From Crambe crambe (Eukaryota; Porifera; Demospongiae; Poecilosclerida; Crambeidae): a DNA stretch of 64,000 bases. Position numbers and translations under genes: made by a program. The notes beneath the pieces are model-generated. The model was not told the origin of the DNA, did not search any database, and saw only the letters and a list, made by a program, of their open reading frames with translations. Where the stretch lies: contig OZ004582.1 in the NCBI GenBank assembly GCA_963924555.1, positions 62,001-126,000 of the forward strand. Direction: 5' to 3'. Below are positions 11,665 to 23,352 of the stretch, piece after piece (position 1 is the stretch's first letter; every line of letters starts with the position of its first letter).

Positions 11665-13030
11665 GCATTACAATGACTTGAGGGACTTTTGTAATCTCTA
11701 TCAGGCCTTTAGGGACTTTGCATGGACTTGAGGGACTTAAGTGTACTTGGTAATACTTCCAAATGTAGGAATAGACTTGAGGGACATCTACTGTGCATTA
11801 CCATGACTTGAGGGACTTCATAAATACTTAACTAACCTCATGGATACTTTACCTCAACCCCTGTTAACGAAACAAAACCTCATGGCTATTTTACCTCTGA
11901 AAACCTCAACCCAGGTTAACAAGACATAACCTCATGGCTATTTTACCTCTGGAAACCTCAACCCAGGTTAACGTTGGATAACCTCATGGCTATTTTACCT
12001 CAACCCAGGTTAACAAGACATAACCTCATGGCTATTTTACCTCTGGAAACCTCAACCCAGGTTAACGTTGGATAACCTCATGGCTATTTTACCTCTGGAA
12101 ACCTCAACCCAGGTTAACAAGACATAACCTCATGGCTATTTTACCTCAACCCAGGTTAACAAGACATAACCTCATAGCTATTTTACCTCTGGAAACCTCA
12201 ACCCAGGTTAACGTTGGATAACCTCATGGCTATTTTACCTCTGGAAACCTCAACCCAGGTTAACAAGACATAACCTCATGGCTATTTTACCTCTGGAAAC
12301 CTCAACCCAGGTTAACATTGGATAACCTCATGGCTATTTTACCTCTGGAAACCTCAACCCAGATTAACAAGACATAACCTCATGGCTATTTTACCTCTGG
12401 AAACTTCAATCCAGGTTAACAAGACATAACCTCATGGCTATTTTACCTCTGGAAACCTCAACCCAGATTAACAAGACATAACCTCATGGCTATTTTACCT
12501 CTGGAAACCTCAACCCAGGTTAACGTTGGATAACCTCATGGCTATTTTACCTCTGGAAACCTCAACCCAGGTTAACAAGACATAACCTCATGGCTATTTT
12601 ACCTCTGGAAACCTCAACCCAAGTTAACGATGGATAACCTCATGGCTATTTTACCTCTGGAAACCTCAACCCAGGTTAACAAGACATAACCTCATGGCTA
12701 TTTTACCTCTGGATCCTCCAAGAAGGAGCTGAAATTTCAAAGTCCCAGAATATCCAGGAAGGATCGAATACGAAACCATGAAGGATATTCACTGAGATGT
12801 GCAAGCCAGGAGGGAAAGGTAAGGTCATAGCTAGGAGGGATGATGTATCTGGCCCATGGGGGTCACCAATTGTCCTCCCAGAATCCATGGGGGTCACCAA
12901 TTGTCCTCTCAGAATCCATGGGGGCCACCAATTGTCCTCCTAGAAGTATCTGAAATTTCAAAGTCCCAGAATATCCAGGAAGGATCCATGAAGGATATTC
13001 ACCGAGACGTGCAAGCCGGGAGGGAAAGAT

Positions 13031-13635
13031 AAGTGTATAGCTAGGAGGGATGTCCAGCAAAAAGTATCTAAATTTCTAGAGGAAAAATTTGAATTGTGAG
13101 ACTTGATTAGAAATAGAAAGAAATTGTGAGAATGATTGATTACATTAGTACTGTTTTTTGTGAGAATGATTGATTACATTTTAAATAAAAAGAACTGTTG
13201 GTTTGCTGTCACTTGCTCTGCTTTATCATGTTTTTGATCTTGTCCTGTGTCCTTCCCCTCAAACTGCATATCTCTCTGGTACTCTCTAAGGAAATCTGCA
13301 CACTCAGAAAGTTTTGCCACTTTAGACCTCTCTCCGCCAATGTCGAAATATCTCTTTAGGATTGAGTATTCTTCTTCGGAATAGAGTCTTCTTTTTTGCT
13401 GGGGGTGGAGTTTGATGTGCTTTGGGAAGGCGTGGCCACAACTTCTTGTATCTGAATGGTACAATGTGAGTTGAACTAGTGTGTGTGCAGACTGTAAATG
13501 ACTTACGTTTTGACAGTCTTTTCAGTGTTGCCGGCCTGTTGGTAGGTTGACTGGTGGACATCTACTGAGTGCGTCATATGGCTGGCTACGGCGTGCACTT
13601 CCCCTTCTGTGGTTTCAGCCTGCGCTACGGATGCA
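13031..13635 (-). pseudogene. D2: 3' fragment of YR recombinase (X unit 2)
   Basis: Same as the unit 1 copy, including the 2-bp deletion and the late +1 frameshift. Catalytic H and Y remain but the R, K and box II parts are gone, so it cannot encode an active recombinase. Confidence 0.8.
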
Positions 13636-14444
13636 TGGACTTGAGGGACTTAAGTGTACTTCGTAATACTTCAAAGTGTAGGAATAGACTTGAGGGACAT
13701 CTACTGTGCATTACCATGACTTGAGGGACTTCCGTAATCTCTATCTGGCCTTGAGGGACTTTGAATGTCTTTATCTATACTTGAGGGACTTAAGTGTACT
13801 TGGTAATACTTCAAAGTGTAGGAATAGACTTGAGGGACATCTACTGTGCATTACCGTGACTTGAGGGACTTCATAAATACTTAACTAACCTCATGGATAC
13901 TTTACCACAACCCCTGTTAACGAAACAAAACCTCATGGCTATTTTACCTCTGGAAACCTCAACCCAGGTTAACGTTGGAAAACCTCATGGCTATTTTACC
14001 TCTGGAAACCTCAACCCAGGTTAACAAGACATAACCTCATGGCTATTTTACCTCTGGAAACCTCAACCCAGGTTAACAGGACATAACCTCATGGCTATTT
14101 TACCTCTGGAAACCTCAACCCAGGTTAACAAGACATAACCTCATGGCTATTTTACCTCTGGAAACCTCAACCCAGGTTAACAATACATAACCTCATGGCT
14201 ATTTTACCTCTGGAAACCTCAACCCAGGTTAAAGAAACCTAACCTCAAGGATATTTTACCCCTAAATAGAGATAAGATTTATCCATGAAGTTGAGGTTGA
14301 CTTAAGGGTAAAATCCTCCAAGTATATGACCATAAGGGGAAAAAAGACTCAAATTTGCGAATTTGAGGGATAAAACACTCAAGTATATGAATATAAGGGA
14401 TCATATTATATATATGAGGGATGGTGAGGGATCCTTCTCCATGC

Positions 14445-14450
14445 CCCTAG
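14445..14450 (+). repeat. Single CCCTAG at X unit 2/3 junction
   Basis: Same join as at 5272-5277. Confidence 0.75.
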
Positions 14451-15035
14451 CTATGGAGTCGGGGATGCCTGAGGTTTTGCCTCACCTAACCTAGAGAAAC
14501 CTAGGTTCCCTTAGGGCTAAAAATCGCCCCCATGCCGAGAAACCTTGGCCCTTGAGGGCAAAATTGATCTCGAAAACTAGGGATTTAAAGAAAACTGAAG
14601 AAACCTCAGGTTTAACCTGAGGTTAGGTTTCGAGCCTGAGGGCAAACCTGATAAACATGGGGGCCAGGTTCGGTAGCATGAGGGAAATATCCCTAAAGCT
14701 ACCTTAACCTTGCCCTCATGAGCACCCGGTTATCCCTCGTGGCAACATAACCTGGCCCTTAGGACTAAAAACTGGTCTTATTTTGAGTTGAGGGATGGTT
14801 TTGATGCCACAAGGGTCAGGTTACCAACCTTGGGGGATAACCTACAGTTTTCTTTTTAGCAAGGCCCTCATGGCATCCCTCATGGATAATATCGAGCCCT
14901 AATGGCTAAAAAAACGTCCCTTAGGACTAAAAAAATGCCCTCACGGCTAAATTCGAGGCCCCCATGGTCGTTTTCGACCAATAATCAAACCTGATCAAAC
15001 CTGATCAAACCTAGGGGGCCCCAAAAATAGCCATG

Positions 15036-17206
15036 AATGGGTAGAAAACAGTCAGGAGGGATAACCTGAGAAGCATGGGGGATAACCTCTGAATAAAATC
15101 CCCCCAGGACATTTAACCTTGCCCCCATGAGCACTACAGATCCCCCAGGGGGTGTACATTTGCCCTTAGGGCCGATTTGGACCTCTAACCTCAACCTAAC
15201 CTAACCTGAACCGAACCTGAAGAAACCTGAATGGGTGGAAAACAGTCAGGAGGGATAACCTGAGAAGCATGAGGGATAATTTCGTGGTAATCCAGATGAA
15301 ATTGCCCCCAGGACAGCTAACCCTGCCCCCATGTGCCATAGAGATCCCCTAGGGGGTGTACATATGCCCTTAGGGCCGATTTGGACCTCTAACCTCAACC
15401 TAACCTCAACCTAACCTAACCTGAAGAAACCTGAAGAAACCTGAATGGGTGGAAAACAGTCAGGAGGGATAACCTGAGAAGCATGAGGGATAATTTCGTG
15501 GTAATCCAGATGAAATTGCCCCCAGGACAGCTAACCCTGCCCCCATGTGCCATAGAGATCCCCTAGGGGGTGTACATATGCCCTTAGGGCCGATTTGGAC
15601 CTCTAACCTCAACCTAACCTCAACCTAACCTAACCTGAAGAAACCTGAAGAAACCTGAAGAAACCTGAATGGGTGGAAAACAGTCAGGAGGGATAACCTG
15701 AGAAGCATGAGGGATAATTTCGTGGTAATCCAGATGAAATTGCCCCCAGGACAGCTAACCCTGCCCCCATGTGCCATAGAGATCCCCTAGGGGGTGTACA
15801 TATGCCCTTAGGGCCGATTTGGACCTCTAACCTCAACCTAACCTCAACCTAACCTAACCTGAAGAAACCTGAAGAAACCTGAAGAAACCTGAATGGGTGG
15901 AAAACAGTCAGGAGGGATAACCCGAGAGGCATGGGGGATAACCTCGTGGTAGTCCGGATGAAAATGCCCCCAGGACAGCTAACCCTGCCCTCATGTACCA
16001 TAGAGATCCCCTAGGGGGTGTACATATGCCCTTAGGGCCGATTTGGACCTCTAACCTCAACCTAACCTCAACCTAACCTAACCTGAAGAAACCTGAAGAA
16101 ACCTGAAGAAACCTGAATGGGTGGAAAACAGTCAGGAGGGATAACCTGAGAAGCATGAGGGATAATTTCGTGGTAATCCAGATGAAATTGCCCCCAGGAC
16201 AGCTAACCCTGCCCCCATGTGCCATAGAGATCCCCTAGGGGGTGTACATATGCCCTTAGGGCCGATTTGGACCTCTAACCTCAACCTAACCTCAACCTAA
16301 CCTAACCTGAAGAAACCTGAAGAAACCTGAATGGGTGGAAAACAGTCAGGAGGGATAACCTGAGAAGCATGAGGGATAATTTCGTGGTAATCCAGATGAA
16401 ATTGCCCCCAGGACAGCTAACCCTGCCCCCATGTGCCATAGAGATCCCCTAGGGGGTGTACATATGCCCTTAGGGCCGATTTGGACCTCTAACCTCAACC
16501 TAACCTCAACCTAACCTAACCTGAAGAAACCTGAAGAAACCTGAAGAAACCTGAATGGGTGGAAAACAGTCAGGAGGGATAACCTGAGAAGCATGAGGGA
16601 TAACCTCGTGGTAGTCCGGATGAAAATGCCCCCAGGACAGCTAACCCTGCCCTCATGTGCCATAGAGATCCCCTAGGGGGTGTACATATGCCCTTCAGGC
16701 CGATTTGGACCTCTAACCTCAACCTAACCTCAACCTAACCTAACCTGAAGAAACCTGAAGAAACCTGAAGAAACCTGAATGGGTGGAAAACAGTCAGGAG
16801 GGATAACCCGAGAGGCATGGGGGATAACCTCGTGGTAGTCCGGATGAAAATGCCCCCAGGACAGCTAACCCTGCCCTCATGTACCATAGAGATCCCCTAG
16901 GGGGTGTACATATGCCCTTAGGGCCGATTTGGACCTCTAACCTCAACCTAACCTCAACCTAACCTAACCTGAAGAAACCTGAAGAAACCTGAATGGGTGG
17001 AAAACAGTCAGGAGGGATAACCTGAGAAGCATGAGGGATAATTTCGTGGTAATCCAGATGAAATTGCCCCCAGGACAGCTAACCCTGCCCCCATGTGCCA
17101 TAGAGATCCCCTAGGGGGTGTACATATGCCCTTCGGGCCGATTTGGACCTCTAACCTCAACCTAACCTAACCTGAACCTAACCTGAAGAAACCTGAAGAA
17201 ATCTGA
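15036..17206. repeat. I array: 214/224-bp satellite, about 11 monomers (X unit 3)
   Basis: Same monomers as in unit 2 but four fewer, which accounts for the 856-bp length difference between the units. Confidence 0.9.
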
Positions 17207-17239
17207 GGGCTTATCTCCTTAACCTGTAGGTTGAGGTCT

Positions 17240-17637
17240 TAACCCAGGGGCACCTAATTTAGCCATGTAGGTTTATAACCTCAACCTGTATTAACCCGGG
17301 GGCACCTAATTTAGCCATGTAGGTTTATAACCTCAACCTGTATTAACCCGGGGGCACCTAATTTAGCCATGTAGGTTTATAACCTCAACCTGTATTAACC
17401 CGGGGGCACCTAATTTAGCCATGTAGGTTTATAACCTCAACCTGTATTAACCCGGGGGCACCTAATTTAGCCATGTAGGTTTATAACCTCAACCTGTATT
17501 AACCCGGGGGCACCTAATTTAGCCATGTAGGTTTATAACCTCAACCTGTATTAACCCGGGGGCACCTAATTTAGCCATGTAGGTTTATAACCTCAACCTG
17601 TATTAACCCGGGGCACCTAATTTAGCCATGTAGGTTA
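17240..17637. repeat. A satellite, 52 bp x 8 (X unit 3)
   Basis: Same monomers and same number as in unit 2. Confidence 0.9.
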
Positions 17638-17645
17638 TATACTTT

Positions 17646-17904
17646 GAAATCTAGCCCTTCCGAGTTGCATCTTGCCCTAATCATCCCTTCCAAGTTGCAT
17701 CTAGCCCTAGTCATCCCTTCCGAGTTGCATCTAGCCCTAGTCATCTCTTCCGAGTTGCATCTAGCCCTAGTCATCCCTTCTGAGTTGCATTTAGCCCTAG
17801 ACATCCCTTCCAAGTTGCATCTAGCCCTAGACATCCCTTCCAAGTTGAATCTAGCTCTAGTCATCCCTTCCGAGTTGCATCTAGCCCTAGTCATCCCTTC
17901 TATG
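17646..17904. repeat. B satellite, 30 bp (X unit 3)
   Basis: Same as unit 2. Confidence 0.88.
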
Positions 17905-19697
17905 AAACCATGAAGGATATTCACTGAGACGTGCAAGCCAGGAGGGAAAGGTAAGGTCATAGCTAGGAGGGATGATATATCTGGTCACCAATTGTCCTCT
18001 CAGAATCCATGGGGGCCACCAATTGTCCTCCTAGAAGTATCTGAAATTTCAAAGTCCCAGAATATCCAGGAAGGATCGAATACGAAACCATGAAGGATAT
18101 TCACTGAGATGTGCAAGCCAGGAGGGAAAGGTAAGGTCATAGCTAGGAGGGATGATATATCTGGCCCATGGGGGGTCACCAATTGTCCTCCCAGAATCCA
18201 TGGGGGTCACCAATTGTCCTCTCAGGATCCATGGGGGCCACCAATTGTCCTCCAAGAATCCATGGGGGCCACCAATTGTCCTCCAAGAAGGAGCTGAAAT
18301 TTCAAAGTCCCAGAATATCCAGGAAGGATCGAATACGAAACCATGAAGGATATTCACTGAGATATGCAAGCCAGGAGGGAAAGGTAAGGTCATAGCTAGG
18401 AGGGATGATATATCTGGTCACCAATTGTCCTCTCAGAATCCATGGGGGCCACCAATTGTCCTCCTAGAAGTATCTGAAATTTCAAAGTCCCAGAATATCC
18501 AGGAAGGATCGAATACGAAACCATGAAGGATATTCACTGAGACGTGCAAGCCAGGAGGGAAAGGTAAGGTCATAGCTAGGAGGGATGATATATCTGGCCC
18601 ATGGGGGATCACCAATTGTCCTCCCAGAATCCATGGGGGTCACCAATTGTCCTCTCAGGATCCATGGGGGCCACCAATTGTCCTCCAAGAATCCATGGGG
18701 GCCACCAATTGTCCTCCAAGAAGGAGCTGAAATTTCAAAGTCCCAGAATATCCAGGAAGGATCGAATATGAAACCATGAAGGATATTCACTGAGATGTGC
18801 AAGCCAGGAGGGAAAGGTAAGGTCATAGCTAGGAGGGATGATGGGGGTCACCAATTGTCCTCTCAGGATCCATGGGGGCCACCAATTGTCCTCCAAGAAT
18901 CCATGGGGGCCACCAATTGTCCTCCAAGAAGGAGCTGAAATTTCAAAGTCCCAGAATATCCAGGAAGGATCGAATACGAAACCATGAAGGATATTCACTG
19001 AGATGTGCAAGCCAGGAGGGAAAGGTAAGGTCATAGCTAGGAGGGATGATATATCTGGCCCATGGGGGGTCACCAATTGTCCTCCCAGAATCCATGGGGG
19101 TCACCAATTGTCCTCTCAGGATCCATGGGGGCCACCAATTGTCCTCCAAGAATCCATGGGGGCCACCAATTGTCCTCCAAGAAGGAGCTGAAATTTCAAA
19201 GTCCCAGAATATCCAGGAAGGATCGAATACGAAACCATGAAGGATATTCACTGAGATGTGCAAGCCAGGAGGGAAAGGTAAGGTCATAGCTAGGAGGGAT
19301 GATATATCTGGCCCATGGGGGTCACCAATTGTCCTCCCAGAATCCATGGGGGTCACCAATTGTCCTCTCAGGATCCATGGGGGCCACCAATTGTCCTCCA
19401 AGAATCCATGGGGGCCACCAATTGTCCTCCAAGAAGGAGCTGAAATTTCAAAGTCCCAGAATATCCAGGAAGGATCGAATACGAAACCATGAAGGATATC
19501 CACTGAGATGTGCAAGGTAAGGTCATAGCTAGGAGGGATGATATATCTGGCCCATGGGGGTCACCAATTGTCCTCTCAGAATCCATGGGGGCCACCAATT
19601 GTCCTCCTAGAAGTATCTGAAATTTCAAGGTCCCAGAATATCCAGGAAGGATCCATGAAGGATATTCACCGAGACGTGCAAGCCGGGAGGGAAAGAT
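17905..19697. repeat. C region: nested 31-bp repeats (X unit 3)
   Basis: Copy of the unit 2 region. Confidence 0.85.
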
Positions 19698-19981
19698 AAA
19701 AAAGAGACGACTCTATTCCGAAGAAGAATACTCAATCCTAAAGAGATATTTCGACTAATCAATCATTCTCACAAAAAACAGTTCTAATGTAATCAATCAT
19801 TCTCACAATTTCTTTATATTTCAAATCAAGTCTCACAATTCAATTATAAAAAATTTTTCCTCTCGATTAGGACTAGAAATTTAGATACTTTTGGCTGGAC
19901 ATCCCTCCTAGCTATACACTTGCTGGTGGTTGAGGGGTGGAGTTTGATGTGCTTTGGGAAGGCGTGGCCACAACTTCTTGT
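19698..19981. pseudogene. D1: recombinase 3' fragment with inverted core (X unit 3)
   Basis: Same structure and breakpoints as in unit 2. Confidence 0.75.
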
Positions 19982-21347
19982 GCATTACAATGACTTGAGG
20001 GACTTTTGTAATCTCTATCAGGCCTTTAGGGACTTTGCATGGACTTGAGGGACTTAAGTGTACTTGGTAATACTTCCAAATGTAGGAATAGACTTGAGGG
20101 ACATCTACTGTGCATTACCATGACTTGAGGGACTTCATAAATACTTAACTAACCTCATGGATACTTTACCTCAACCCCTGTTAACGAAACAAAACCTCAT
20201 GGCTATTTTACCTCTGAAAACCTCAACCCAGGTTAACAAGACATAACCTCATGGCTATTTTACCTCTGGAAACCTCAACCCAGGTTAACGTTGGATAACC
20301 TCATGGCTATTTTACCTCAACCCAGGTTAACAAGACATAACCTCATGGCTATTTTACCTCTGGAAACCTCAACCCAGGTTAACGTTGGATAACCTCATGG
20401 CTATTTTACCTCTGGAAACCTCAACCCAGGTTAACAAGACATAACCTCATGGCTATTTTACCTCAACCCAGGTTAACAAGACATAACCTCATAGCTATTT
20501 TACCTCTGGAAACCTCAACCCAGGTTAACGTTGGATAACCTCATGGCTATTTTACCTCTGGAAACCTCAACCCAGGTTAACAAGACATAACCTCATGGCT
20601 ATTTTACCTCTGGAAACCTCAACCCAGGTTAACATTGGATAACCTCATGGCTATTTTACCTCTGGAAACCTCAACCCAGATTAACAAGACATAACCTCAT
20701 GGCTATTTTACCTCTGGAAACTTCAATCCAGGTTAACAAGACATAACCTCATGGCTATTTTACCTCTGGAAACCTCAACCCAGATTAACAAGACATAACC
20801 TCATGGCTATTTTACCTCTGGAAACCTCAACCCAGGTTAACGTTGGATAACCTCATGGCTATTTTACCTCTGGAAACCTCAACCCAGGTTAACAAGACAT
20901 AACCTCATGGCTATTTTACCTCTGGAAACCTCAACCCAAGTTAACGATGGATAACCTCATGGCTATTTTACCTCTGGAAACCTCAACCCAGGTTAACAAG
21001 ACATAACCTCATGGCTATTTTACCTCTGGATCCTCCAAGAAGGAGCTGAAATTTCAAAGTCCCAGAATATCCAGGAAGGATCGAATACGAAACCATGAAG
21101 GATATTCACTGAGATGTGCAAGCCAGGAGGGAAAGGTAAGGTCATAGCTAGGAGGGATGATGTATCTGGCCCATGGGGGTCACCAATTGTCCTCCCAGAA
21201 TCCATGGGGGTCACCAATTGTCCTCTCAGAATCCATGGGGGCCACCAATTGTCCTCCTAGAAGTATCTGAAATTTCAAAGTCCCAGAATATCCAGGAAGG
21301 ATCCATGAAGGATATTCACCGAGACGTGCAAGCCGGGAGGGAAAGAT

Positions 21348-21952
21348 AAGTGTATAGCTAGGAGGGATGTCCAGCAAAAAGTATCTAAATTTCTAGAGGA
21401 AAAATTTGAATTGTGAGACTTGATTAGAAATAGAAAGAAATTGTGAGAATGATTGATTACATTAGTACTGTTTTTTGTGAGAATGATTGATTACATTTTA
21501 AATAAAAAGAACTGTTGGTTTGCTGTCACTTGCTCTGCTTTATCATGTTTTTGATCTTGTCCTGTGTCCTTCCCCTCAAACTGCATATCTCTCTGGTACT
21601 CTCTAAGGAAATCTGCACACTCAGAAAGTTTTGCCACTTTAGACCTCTCTCCGCCAATGTCGAAATATCTCTTTAGGATTGAGTATTCTTCTTCGGAATA
21701 GAGTCTTCTTTTTTGCTGGGGGTGGAGTTTGATGTGCTTTGGGAAGGCGTGGCCACAACTTCTTGTATCTGAATGGTACAATGTGAGTTGAACTAGTGTG
21801 TGTGCAGACTGTAAATGACTTACGTTTTGACAGTCTTTTCAGTGTTGCCGGCCTGTTGGTAGGTTGACTGGTGGACATCTACTGAGTGCGTCATATGGCT
21901 GGCTACGGCGTGCACTTCCCCTTCTGTGGTTTCAGCCTGCGCTACGGATGCA
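21348..21952 (-). pseudogene. D2: 3' fragment of YR recombinase (X unit 3)
   Basis: Same sequence and the same two frameshifts as in units 1 and 2, which points to recent amplification of one master copy. Confidence 0.8.
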
Positions 21953-22761
21953 TGGACTTGAGGGACTTAAGTGTACTTCGTAATACTTCAAAGTGTAGGA
22001 ATAGACTTGAGGGACATCTACTGTGCATTACCATGACTTGAGGGACTTCCGTAATCTCTATCTGGCCTTGAGGGACTTTGAATGTCTTTATCTATACTTG
22101 AGGGACTTAAGTGTACTTGGTAATACTTCAAAGTGTAGGAATAGACTTGAGGGACATCTACTGTGCATTACCGTGACTTGAGGGACTTCATAAATACTTA
22201 ACTAACCTCATGGATACTTTACCACAACCCCTGTTAACGAAACAAAACCTCATGGCTATTTTACCTCTGGAAACCTCAACCCAGGTTAACGTTGGAAAAC
22301 CTCATGGCTATTTTACCTCTGGAAACCTCAACCCAGGTTAACAAGACATAACCTCATGGCTATTTTACCTCTGGAAACCTCAACCCAGGTTAACAGGACA
22401 TAACCTCATGGCTATTTTACCTCTGGAAACCTCAACCCAGGTTAACAAGACATAACCTCATGGCTATTTTACCTCTGGAAACCTCAACCCAGGTTAACAA
22501 TACATAACCTCATGGCTATTTTACCTCTGGAAACCTCAACCCAGGTTAAAGAAACCTAACCTCAAGGATATTTTACCCCTAAATAGAGATAAGATTTATC
22601 CATGAAGTTGAGGTTGACTTAAGGGTAAAATCCTCCAAGTATATGACCATAAGGGGAAAAAAGACTCAAATTTGCGAATTTGAGGGATAAAACACTCAAG
22701 TATATGAATATAAGGGATCATATTATATATATGAGGGATGGTGAGGGATCCTTCTCCATGC

Positions 22762-22767
22762 CCCTAG
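22762..22767 (+). repeat. Single CCCTAG at X unit 3/4 junction
   Basis: Same join as at 5272-5277. Confidence 0.75.
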
Positions 22768-23352
22768 CTATGGAGTCGGGGATGCCTGAGGTTTTGCCTC
22801 ACCTAACCTAGAGAAACCTAGGTTCCCTTAGGGCTAAAAATCGCCCCCATGCCGAGAAACCTTGGCCCTTGAGGGCAAAATTGATCTCGAAAACTAGGGA
22901 TTTAAAGAAAACTGAAGAAACCTCAGGTTTAACCTGAGGTTAGGTTTCGAGCCTGAGGGCAAACCTGATAAACATGGGGGCCAGGTTCGGTAGCATGAGG
23001 GAAATATCCCTAAAGCTACCTTAACCTTGCCCTCATGAGCACCCGGTTATCCCTCGTGGCAACATAACCTGGCCCTTAGGACTAAAAACTGGTCTTATTT
23101 TGAGTTGAGGGATGGTTTTGATGCCACAAGGGTCAGGTTACCAACCTTGGGGGATAACCTACAGTTTTCTTTTTAGCAAGGCCCTCATGGCATCCCTCAT
23201 GGATAATATCGAGCCCTAATGGCTAAAAAAACGTCCCTTAGGACTAAAAAAATGCCCTCACGGCTAAATTCGAGGCCCCCATGGTCGTTTTCGACCAATA
23301 ATCAAACCTGATCAAACCTGATCAAACCTAGGGGGCCCCAAAAATAGCCATG

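Larger units (their letters stand above)
5278..14450 (+). mobile_element. Family X unit 2, complete non-autonomous copy (9173 bp)
   Basis: Complete unit from the base after one CCCTAG to the next CCCTAG. Blocks: H 5278-5862, I 5863-8889, A 8923-9320, B 9329-9587, C 9588-11380, D1 11381-11664, E 11664-11832, F 11833-12712, C' 12713-13030, D2 13031-13635, E' 13635-13886, F' 13887-14243, G 14244-14444, hexamer 14445-14450. It is joined head-to-tail to units 1 and 3 by one hexamer each. It lacks an intact coding region. The recombinase fragments make it an internally deleted derivative of the gene-bearing unit at 37093-45917. Confidence 0.82.
14451..22767 (+). mobile_element. Family X unit 3, complete non-autonomous copy (8317 bp)
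   Basis: Same order as unit 2. H 14451-15035, I 15036-17206, A 17240-17637, B 17646-17904, C 17905-19697, D1 19698-19981, E 19981-20149, F 20150-21029, C' 21030-21347, D2 21348-21952, E' 21952-22203, F' 22204-22560, G 22561-22761, hexamer 22762-22767. The 856-bp length difference from unit 2 equals four 214-bp I monomers. Elsewhere the two units look almost identical; one visible substitution lies near 15212, where this copy has accgaacc for acctaacc. Confidence 0.82.
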
